From Pseudomonas quebecensis (GTDB taxonomy: Bacteria > Pseudomonadota > Gammaproteobacteria > Pseudomonadales > Pseudomonadaceae): a stretch of 64,000 nt of DNA. The stretch covers positions 4,835,001 through 4,899,000 of the forward strand of contig NZ_CP112866.1 in NCBI RefSeq assembly GCF_026410085.1, written 5' to 3'. The position numbers and the translations under genes are program-made. Within the stretch, counting starts at the first letter, position 1. The number at the start of each line of letters is the position of its first letter. The notes beneath the pieces were generated by a model that saw only the letters and a list, made by a program, of their open reading frames with translations, ran no database searches and had not been told where the DNA came from. Positions 57,781-64,000 of the stretch are shown here, piece by piece.

Positions 57781-58548
57781 ATGAACGCGACGTCGATTTT
57801 CCACGCACCGACCCTACTTGTACTGCTGGTGTCAGTGCTGTCGAGTGTGGCTTCGGCGCGGGCGAGCGTGGTGATCAACAGCACGCGCATCGTCTACCCC
57901 CAGAACGATAAGGAGGTCACGGTCAGGCTCGAGAGCAAGAACCAGGCCCCCGTATTGATCCAGGCCTGGCTGGACGACGGCGACGAAAACGCCACGCCGG
58001 ACCTCACCGCCGTTCCCTTCATTGCCACCCCGCCCATCTTTCGCATGGACCCGGGCAAGCAACAGGTGCTACGGCTGGCCTACACCGGCGATCTGCAGCC
58101 CGGCGCCCAGGAGCGTCTGTTCTGGCTCAACCTGCTGGAGGTGCCGTCGCAGCCGGCGGACGCACCACGCAGCAACCAGCTGCAACTGGCCTTTCGTTCG
58201 CGGATCAAGCTGTTCCTGCGCCCACCGAACCTGGCGTACGCGGTCGAAGCGGCGCCCGCCAAGCTGCAATGGCGCTACGTGCAGACCGCTCAGGGCCAGA
58301 TGCTGGAAGCCTATAACCCGAGCCCGTATCACGTGACGTTCGAACACATCGAACTGCGTGGCGCCGACCAACGCCCGGCCTATGCGGTCGCGACATACGG
58401 CGCCGGCACCATGGTGGCGCCCGGTGCACGCAGCCGCTTCGCTCTGCCGGGGTTCAACCCGCCGCCCGCGGCTGCGGCGACCGTCGCGTTCCAGACGCTC
58501 GACGACTTCGGGGTCAAGGTTTCACACCAATCGAAGGTCGCGCAATGA
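57781..58548 (+). CDS. Periplasmic fimbrial chaperone 2 (PapD-like)
   Basis: This 255-residue paralogue of the preceding gene has a signal peptide to about residue 28, Arg36 in NSTRIVYP, TPPIFRMDPGKQQVLRLAY and RLFWLNLLEVPS. It is similar to chaperone 1 along its whole length but clearly diverged, so the duplication is not recent. Two chaperones in one operon may serve different subunits, such as the rod pilin and the tip. The stop is 144 bases before the usher. Confidence 0.93.
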   Translation: MNATSIFHAPTLLVLLVSVLSSVASARASVVINSTRIVYPQNDKEVTVRLESKNQAPVLIQAWLDDGDENATPDLTAVPFIATPPIFRMDPGKQQVLRLAYTGDLQPGAQERLFWLNLLEVPSQPADAPRSNQLQLAFRSRIKLFLRPPNLAYAVEAAPAKLQWRYVQTAQGQMLEAYNPSPYHVTFEHIELRGADQRPAYAVATYGAGTMVAPGARSRFALPGFNPPPAAAATVAFQTLDDFGVKVSHQSKVAQ

Positions 58549-58692
58549 CCGCCCTGGCGCCACGCCATCCGCCGTAGCGTCGTCGCCGACGCTATTGGAT
58601 CGATCACACACCTTCGGCTGATGCCCTTTTATGCGGGCAGGGATTTCCCATGCCGGCATTCGCACCGCCCCCGCTTTTTGGAAACGCTAGAC

Positions 58693-61305
58693 ATGAGTTC
58701 GCACACGCCGACCAGACCCGGCACTTGGTCCCTGGCCCACCATCGGTTGAAACTGGCCGCCCGCTCTTTGTTGCTGCTTGCCGGCGCCGACGTGCTGCAG
58801 GCCCACGGTGCCGAGTACGTCGAGTTCAACCCGGCGTTTTTTACCGACAGCGCGGCGGGCCAGCCGGTGGATGTGTCCAGGTTCAGCCAGGGCAACGTTG
58901 TACTGCCCGGCAGCTACCGCGCCGACGTGCATCTGAATGGCCAATGGATGGGACGAGAAACCCTGGTGTTCGCCGCGCTCGACGGTCGCGATAACGCCCA
59001 GCTGTGCCTTTCGCGCGAGGCGCTGCTGCGATTGGGCGTCGACATGGACAATGTCCAGCAGCACGCCATCGAAGCAGGCACCACCGCCATCGCACCGTTT
59101 GCCGCTTGCGCCGACATCGCAACCTACCTGCCCGGCGCCCGCAGCCTGTACGACTCGGGTGAAAACCGCCTGGACCTGCACATTCCGCAGATCTACCTGC
59201 CACGCACGGCGCGCGGCTATGTGGACCCTCGGCACTGGGACAGCGGCGTGGACGCCGCCTTTGTGCGCTACAACGCCGATACATTTTCCACCAGGACCAA
59301 CGACCGCTCCCTGGCCTCCCACTACCTGGGCCTGAACACCGGACTCAATCTGGGCGACTGGCACTGGCGCCACGACGGCAGTTACAGCCACTCCCAGGCC
59401 GCTTCCGGGTATCAGAGCAGCGCCACCTATGTGCAACGCGAAGTGAGCCCGCTGCGCGCGCAACTGCTGACGGGTGAGATCTACACCCCCGGCGAGCTGT
59501 TCGACAGTGTTCGCCTGCGCGGTGCCAGCCTGTTCAGCGATGATCGGATGCTGCCCGACTCCCAGACCGGTTTTGCGCCGGTGGTGCGTGGCGTCGCCCT
59601 CACCAATGCGCGGGTCAGCGTGCGCCAGCGCGGCGTGCTGCTCGATGAAGTGTCGGTGGCCCCCGGGCCGTTTGTGCTCAACGATCTGTTTCCCACCGGC
59701 TACGGCGGCGATCTTACGGTAACGGTGACTGAGGCCGACGGACGCAAGCGTGAATTCATCGTGCCGTTCGCCGCCAACGCCAACCTGCTGCGCCCCGGCC
59801 ACCAGCGCTATGCGCTGAGCGTCGGCCAACTGGATGAGGTGGGCCTGCGCCATCCGCCCAAGCTGCTGCAGGCCACCTATCAGCGTGGCCTGAGCAACCT
59901 GCTCACCGGTTACGCCGGCGCGGTGCTGGGCGAGGACTATCGCTCGCAATTGCTGGGCGCAGCCTTCAATACCCCCCTGGGCGCGTTGTCGCTGGACCTG
60001 ACTCACTCCGATGCCAGTCTGCCCGGCCACGGCACTCGCCAGGGGCAAAGCGTGCAGCTTCGCTACAGCAAGAACTTCACCGAGACCGGCACGCATTTCG
60101 CGCTCGGTGCCTATCGATACTCCACCGAGGGTTTCCTGAGCGTGCGCGATTCGGCGCGCCTACGTGACCTGGCCATCGACGCCGGCAACCTCGATAACGT
60201 GTCGCGCCTGCGTGACCGCATGGACCTCAGCCTTAACCAGAGCCTGGGCAACGGCTCGGTGTACTTCACCGGGTCGTCGCAGAATTACTGGAACCGCACC
60301 CAGGGCAACCTGACCTTCACCGCCGGTTACAGCGCCAATTGGCGCGGGCTGCACTGCACCCTCAGCGCCCAACGAACCCGCGATCTGCTGACGGAAAAGG
60401 TCGACAAACAAATCGACCTTACCTTCAGCCTGCCCCTGGGCCACGGCGCGCGCTCGCCAACCCTGACCACCACCGCGTACCACGGCAGCCAAAGCAGCGG
60501 CGAACTTGTCAGCCTGGGCGGCAGCCTCGGTGAGCGCAGTGAGTTGACCTACGGCCTGGGTGCCAGCCGCGCACGCGGCAGCACCCAGGCCACCCATGCG
60601 GACGTGAAGTACCAGACGCCCTACAGCGCGCTGTCCGCCGGGTTTGGCCAGAGCAACGCCTACCGCACCACCTCGCTGGGCATGACAGGCGGCCTGGTCG
60701 CCCACGCCGGCGGCGTGACCTTCGCCCCGGAGCTGGGCGACACCCTTGGCATTGTGCAGGCGCCGGATGCGCGAGGCGCGCGCATCAATGGCAACCACAG
60801 TGGCCAGATCGGCGGGAACGGCTATGCCGTGGTACCCCATCTCACGCCCTATCGACAGAACGTCGTCGAGCTGGACCCCAAGGATTTGTCGGTGGACGTC
60901 GAACTCAAGACCGCCGCGCAAAACGTGGCGCCGCGCGCGGGCGCGGTGGTCAGGCTGCACTTTGAGACGGTCAGCGGCCAGGCGCTGTTGATCACAGCCC
61001 TGCGCGAAGACGGCAGCGCGCTGCCGTTCGGCTCGGACGTGTTCGATGAGCAGGGCGCCAGCGTCGGGATTGTCGCCCAGGGTGGCAAAGCCTTTGTGCG
61101 CGTGGCACAGCCCCAGGGGTGGTTGAGCGTCAAGTGGGGCACCCAGGCCCATGCCAGCTGCCGATTGGCGTATGCCCTCGGCACCAGGGGCAACACCGAC
61201 AGCGCCAGGCGTTTGCGCCACGTGAACGCCGGCACGTGCCGGGGCAGCCCCGCCATTGCCGTACAACTGAAGCCGACCCGCCACCCACGGCCTGCGTCCC
61301 TATGA
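58693..61305 (+). CDS. Outer-membrane fimbrial usher (FimD/PapC-like)
   Basis: This 870-residue usher has a signal peptide to about residue 40 (LLLLAGADVLQAHGA, then EYVEFNPAFF), an N-terminal periplasmic domain with two cysteines, the 24-stranded pore with the plug (about 250-350), and C-terminal domains ending near the final Cys pair. The motif VEFNPAFF and VLNDLFPTGYGGDLTVTVTEADG are typical. It exports chaperone-bound subunits and assembles the fimbria at the cell surface. The start at 58693 is chosen because the frame before it is not conserved. Confidence 0.94.
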   Translation: MSSHTPTRPGTWSLAHHRLKLAARSLLLLAGADVLQAHGAEYVEFNPAFFTDSAAGQPVDVSRFSQGNVVLPGSYRADVHLNGQWMGRETLVFAALDGRDNAQLCLSREALLRLGVDMDNVQQHAIEAGTTAIAPFAACADIATYLPGARSLYDSGENRLDLHIPQIYLPRTARGYVDPRHWDSGVDAAFVRYNADTFSTRTNDRSLASHYLGLNTGLNLGDWHWRHDGSYSHSQAASGYQSSATYVQREVSPLRAQLLTGEIYTPGELFDSVRLRGASLFSDDRMLPDSQTGFAPVVRGVALTNARVSVRQRGVLLDEVSVAPGPFVLNDLFPTGYGGDLTVTVTEADGRKREFIVPFAANANLLRPGHQRYALSVGQLDEVGLRHPPKLLQATYQRGLSNLLTGYAGAVLGEDYRSQLLGAAFNTPLGALSLDLTHSDASLPGHGTRQGQSVQLRYSKNFTETGTHFALGAYRYSTEGFLSVRDSARLRDLAIDAGNLDNVSRLRDRMDLSLNQSLGNGSVYFTGSSQNYWNRTQGNLTFTAGYSANWRGLHCTLSAQRTRDLLTEKVDKQIDLTFSLPLGHGARSPTLTTTAYHGSQSSGELVSLGGSLGERSELTYGLGASRARGSTQATHADVKYQTPYSALSAGFGQSNAYRTTSLGMTGGLVAHAGGVTFAPELGDTLGIVQAPDARGARINGNHSGQIGGNGYAVVPHLTPYRQNVVELDPKDLSVDVELKTAAQNVAPRAGAVVRLHFETVSGQALLITALREDGSALPFGSDVFDEQGASVGIVAQGGKAFVRVAQPQGWLSVKWGTQAHASCRLAYALGTRGNTDSARRLRHVNAGTCRGSPAIAVQLKPTRHPRPASL

Positions 61306-61343
61306 CCGGCCAAGGTTCACCCCTGTTTTTTGGGAGATCAAAG

Positions 61344-62291
61344 ATGAAGCGCGTCCTCACTGGCCTGTCGATACTGCTGGGGCTGGGCCTGGCCCTCGGC
61401 GCCCGGGCCGATTGCGTAAGCTACCCCAACTCCACGCACACGCTCACCCTTCCGGCAACAATCACCGTGCCCAACAGTCTGGCGGTGGGAGGCGTCATAA
61501 CCCGCGCGCATTTCAGCGGCACGGCACCGGGCCAGCTCATTCGTTGCCCCTCACACACGTGGCGGACCGTCATCGGGCGTTATCCACAGGTTACCGATCC
61601 GAGCACCGGCGCCTATCACACCGAGGTGCAAGGGGTGGGCATCCGCATCACCATTACCGATGCCCGAGGCGTGACTAATGCCTACGGACTGTTCAGCCAA
61701 AGCACCGTGATGCCGCCCGGCTCGTACTACACCCTCACCCGTGCAGAGGCGACGTTCTACAAAATCGGGCCAGTCACCACCGGGGTCGTGCCCAGCGGCG
61801 ATATTTTCCTGGATCGCTGGGGCAGCGGGCCCAACGGTTTTTTGCTGCGGCTGGGCAACTCGGTGCGCTTTGTCCGTCCCGTTGCAACGTGCGATCTGTC
61901 CGTCGGCGACGTGGACCGAACGATTGCCCTGGCGCCGGTAAAAGTCAGCGACTTTCAGAGCGCCACCAGCGCCGGTGCGCGCAACTTTGAGTTAACCGCC
62001 AATTGCAGCGATGCCGCACAGGTCACCTTTCGCTTCACCGGCAGTCCGGCACCAGGCAATGACCGACTGTTTGCCAACACCGGGACTGCCGGCGGAATCG
62101 CGCTGCGCCTGTATTCACGGCTTAACGGCGGCACCCAGGACATCCTTGCCAATGGCACCGACAGCAGTCGCACAGTGGCCGTATCCGCCAATCGCGCCGT
62201 ACTGCCGCTCGGCGCGGCCTATCACAAGAACGGCACGGTCAGCCAAGGCTCCCTCGCCAGCACCGCCACCGTGACCCTGACGTACAACTGA
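61344..62291 (+). CDS. Two-domain fimbrial tip protein (putative adhesin)
   Basis: This 315-residue protein has a signal peptide ending near residue 22 (LGARA, then DCVSYPN). The N-terminal domain (about 23-175) is not recognised and should be the receptor-binding part. The C-terminal pilin domain (about 178-315) begins ATCDLSVGDVDRTIAL and ends TVTLTYN, as in tip adhesins such as FimH or PapG. That domain closely resembles the whole next gene product. GGGAG lies before the ATG. Its ligand is unknown. Confidence 0.84.
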   Translation: MKRVLTGLSILLGLGLALGARADCVSYPNSTHTLTLPATITVPNSLAVGGVITRAHFSGTAPGQLIRCPSHTWRTVIGRYPQVTDPSTGAYHTEVQGVGIRITITDARGVTNAYGLFSQSTVMPPGSYYTLTRAEATFYKIGPVTTGVVPSGDIFLDRWGSGPNGFLLRLGNSVRFVRPVATCDLSVGDVDRTIALAPVKVSDFQSATSAGARNFELTANCSDAAQVTFRFTGSPAPGNDRLFANTGTAGGIALRLYSRLNGGTQDILANGTDSSRTVAVSANRAVLPLGAAYHKNGTVSQGSLASTATVTLTYN

Positions 62292-62306
62292 GGCCTGGAG
62301 AACGAT

Positions 62307-62837
62307 TTGATAAGCATCCGAAACCTTGCGCTCCGGCTGGCAATGACTGCCTGCCTGGCGACAACCGCGGCTCAGGCCGCCACCACCGGCACCTTGCGTT
62401 TCAGCGGCCAGGTCGACGCCGGCACCTGCGACCTCGATGCCGGCGACGTCAATCGCAGCATCACCCTGCCGACCATCAAAATTTCAGACTTCGACCAGGC
62501 CGCCTATGCCGGAACGTTGGATTTTGAGCTCTCCGCCGATTGCGAATCGGATATCAGCAGTGTGACGTTCCTGTTCACCGGCACACCCGCGGGCGAGGAC
62601 GCCTCGCTGTTCGCCAACACCGGCACCTCAGGCGGCACGGCGCTGTGGTTGGCACATCGGGCGCCAGCCTTTTCGATCATTCCGGCCAACGGCACCCCGA
62701 CGCAACGCAGCCGCACGGTGGCGACCAGCAACAGGAAGGCCGTACTGCCGCTGACGGCCGCCTACCATAAAACCGGCGCAATACTGACCCAGGGTACGTT
62801 GGCCAGCACCGTGACCGTGTCGATCACTTACCACTGA
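62307..62837 (+). CDS. Minor fimbrial subunit
   Basis: This 176-residue pilin has a signal peptide to about residue 23 and a pilin fold with cysteines in GTCDL and ADCES and a C-terminal strand TVTVSITYH. It matches the pilin domain of the preceding tip protein closely (for instance FANTGT, RTVA and AVLPL-AAYHK are shared). The start is a TTG at 62307, with GGAG six bases upstream. It is the last gene of the operon; a terminator follows 8 bases later. Confidence 0.88.
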   Translation: MISIRNLALRLAMTACLATTAAQAATTGTLRFSGQVDAGTCDLDAGDVNRSITLPTIKISDFDQAAYAGTLDFELSADCESDISSVTFLFTGTPAGEDASLFANTGTSGGTALWLAHRAPAFSIIPANGTPTQRSRTVATSNRKAVLPLTAAYHKTGAILTQGTLASTVTVSITYH

Positions 62838-62844
62838 GCGCGCA

Positions 62845-62880
62845 AAAAAATGCCCGACCTTTGCAGGCCGGGCATTTTTC
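62845..62880. terminator. Bidirectional intrinsic terminator between the fimbrial operon and phaF
   Basis: The stem AATGCCCG / CGGGCATT (with CCT/AGG after one mismatch) has A runs on the left and T runs on the right. It can end both the fimbrial operon (plus strand) and phaIF (minus strand, phaF stop at 62895). Confidence 0.93.
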
Positions 62881-62894
62881 AGGTCCTGGAAAAA

Positions 62895-63767
62895 TCAGGA
62901 CTGACTGGAAGGCGTCGCACTGGACGGCGTTGCAGTCGGGGTGGTCGCGGCAGGCGTCGGCGCGGACACCGAGTTGGCGCTGGAAGGTGACGCTGCCTTG
63001 CTGGTCGCAGGCTTTTTGGCGGCGGCGGGTTTCTTCGTCGCGGCAGGTTTGACCGCAGGTTTTGCGCTGGCCGGCTTGGCGGCGGCGGTTTTGGCCGCAG
63101 GCTTCGCTGCTGGCTTGGCCGCAGGTTTTGCCGCGGCTTTGGCGGCGGGCTTGGCCGATGCTTTAGCCGCTGCCGGCTTAGTGGCGGCCTTGGCGGCCGG
63201 TTTCGCTGCAGCGGTTTTGGCCGCAGGCTTGGCAGTCGCAGCCGGTTTGGCTGCCGCTTTGGCCGGCGCCTTGGCGGCGGCTTTCACCAACGGCTTGGCG
63301 GCGGTTTTTGCGGCCGGCTTGGCAGCCGCCGTTTTAGCCGCAGGTTTGGCAGCGACGGCTTTTACCGGGGCCACTTTAGCGCCGGTGAGCTTTTCGATCT
63401 GCTTGGTCAGGGTGTCGACCTTGCTGTGCAGCGTCTTGAGTTCAGCTTTACTGGGCACGCCCAGGCGTGAAATGGCACTGTTGAGACGCTTGTCGAATGT
63501 TTCTTCCAACTTGCCCCAGGTATCGGAAATGCTTGTCTTGGCTGAACCCGCGCTTGCCTTGGCCGCGTCGACTTTCTTGCCGACCGTGGTTTTGGTCAAC
63601 TTCTCGGCTTTCTCGCCATCCTTGACCAATGTCTCGAAGTACTTGCCGCCATCACTGCTGACCTTCGAGTACACGCCTAAACCAGCAAGCCAGATCTTAC
63701 GGGAGTATTTTTCAACTTCCCCGATCCACGAGCTGCCTTCTTTCTGAGTATTCTTTTTAACAGCCAT
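62895..63767 (-). CDS. phaF: PHA granule-associated protein PhaF (phasin with histone-like tail)
   Basis: This 290-residue protein has an N-terminal phasin domain (about 1-130, with GEVEKYSRKIWLAGLGVYSK and a leucine-zipper region ending KQIEKLTG) that coats granules, and a C-terminal tail of about 150 residues made of Lys-Pro-Ala-Ala-Lys type repeats, which binds DNA and helps share granules between daughter cells. The low-complexity tail gives a long false frame on the other strand. It is 15 bases from the bidirectional terminator. Confidence 0.95.
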   Translation of the reverse strand: MAVKKNTQKEGSSWIGEVEKYSRKIWLAGLGVYSKVSSDGGKYFETLVKDGEKAEKLTKTTVGKKVDAAKASAGSAKTSISDTWGKLEETFDKRLNSAISRLGVPSKAELKTLHSKVDTLTKQIEKLTGAKVAPVKAVAAKPAAKTAAAKPAAKTAAKPLVKAAAKAPAKAAAKPAATAKPAAKTAAAKPAAKAATKPAAAKASAKPAAKAAAKPAAKPAAKPAAKTAAAKPASAKPAVKPAATKKPAAAKKPATSKAASPSSANSVSAPTPAATTPTATPSSATPSSQS

Positions 63768-63779
63768 CCCGTTGTCTCC

Positions 63780-64000
63780 TTAGTGTTTACGCGCGACACG
63801 TTCGAGCAATGCCGTCAGCTCTTCGAGCTTAGCAGAGAGTGTCTCAACGTCATGTTTAGACGCAATGCCGATTCGATTCAAGGCACTTGCAACACGAGTA
63901 TCAAAAGCCTTTTCAACTTTATCCAGCTGAACTTCTACCAGACCTTTGACCGACGAGACATTACTCTTTACTTGATCAATCTGACTGTTGGCCGCATCAA
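63780..64000 (-). CDS. phaI: PHA granule-associated phasin PhaI, C-terminal part
   Basis: The window ends within this gene; 73 codons to the TAA at 63780-63782 are present. The translation includes VEVQLDKVEKAFDTRVASAL and NRIGIASKHDVETLSAKLEEL and ends LLERVARKH, which matches PhaI and the phasin domain of PhaF. It is the upstream gene of the phaIF operon, 12 bases before phaF. The promoter lies outside the window. Confidence 0.92.
   Translation of the reverse strand, partial: DAANSQIDQVKSNVSSVKGLVEVQLDKVEKAFDTRVASALNRIGIASKHDVETLSAKLEELTALLERVARKH

Noticed and set aside
63040-63360. Tandem repeats that might suggest a CRISPR array or minisatellite
   Set aside because: The units are short, uneven and in frame, and encode the DNA-binding tail of PhaF; there are no unique spacers.
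62941-63747. A 268-codon Ala/Gly/Leu-rich frame opposite phaF
   Set aside because: It mirrors the Lys-Pro-Ala-Ala-Lys repeats of PhaF. The apparent membrane-like pattern is a by-product of the repeat codons.

Overview
The window is chromosomal DNA from a fluorescent pseudomonad, most likely the Pseudomonas fluorescens group. The evidence is the order ponA / pilMNOPQ-aroK-aroB-(AAA-SPOR protein)-gltB-gltD-hemE, the sequence priA-argS-SPOR-hslVU-DUF971-phaC1ZC2D, the high-GC codon use, and Pseudomonas-type REPIN palindromes between genes. No rRNA, tRNA, CRISPR array, transposase or prophage gene was seen.

Bases 1-2002 hold the 3' end of selO, thioredoxin trxC, a REPIN and an orphan ParA-type ATPase. 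Bases 2340-19588 form one tightly coupled operon of 20 genes, nearly all joined by ATGA or longer overlaps. It is an aryl-polyene (APE) type pigment cluster: a type II synthase (two ketosynthases, a half-size ketosynthase-like partner, two ACPs, ketoreductase, dehydratases, acyl ligase), an aromatic amino acid ammonia-lyase to make the aryl starter, a methyltransferase, a flavin-dependent halogenase-like enzyme, a glycosyltransferase and two acyltransferases for lipid anchoring, and a LolA-like/MMPL/lipoprotein set that probably moves the product to the outer membrane.

Bases 19684-22531 hold a divergent LysR / MFS pair resembling E. coli ynfL-ynfM and a cytochrome b561. Bases 22726-39766 are core metabolism (hemE, gltD, gltB, aroB, aroK) and a compact pilMNOPQ locus with an internally shortened PilM, a PilO-PilP fusion and a short PilQ, divergent from PBP1A (ponA). 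Bases 39903-50020 hold malic enzyme, a secreted nuclease, rpmE, priA, argS, a SPOR protein, hslVU behind a sigma32-like promoter, and a DUF971 protein.

Bases 50270-64000 are the medium-chain polyhydroxyalkanoate locus (phaC1, phaZ, phaC2, phaD, then phaF and partial phaI on the other strand). Between phaD and phaF sits a 7.5 kb module: a LuxR-type response regulator divergent from a chaperone-usher fimbrial operon (major pilin, two chaperones, usher, two-domain tip protein, minor pilin). The most noteworthy points are the halogenase, ammonia-lyase and ligase-dehydratase fusion in the APE operon, the streamlined PilMNOPQ machinery, and the fimbrial module inside the pha locus.
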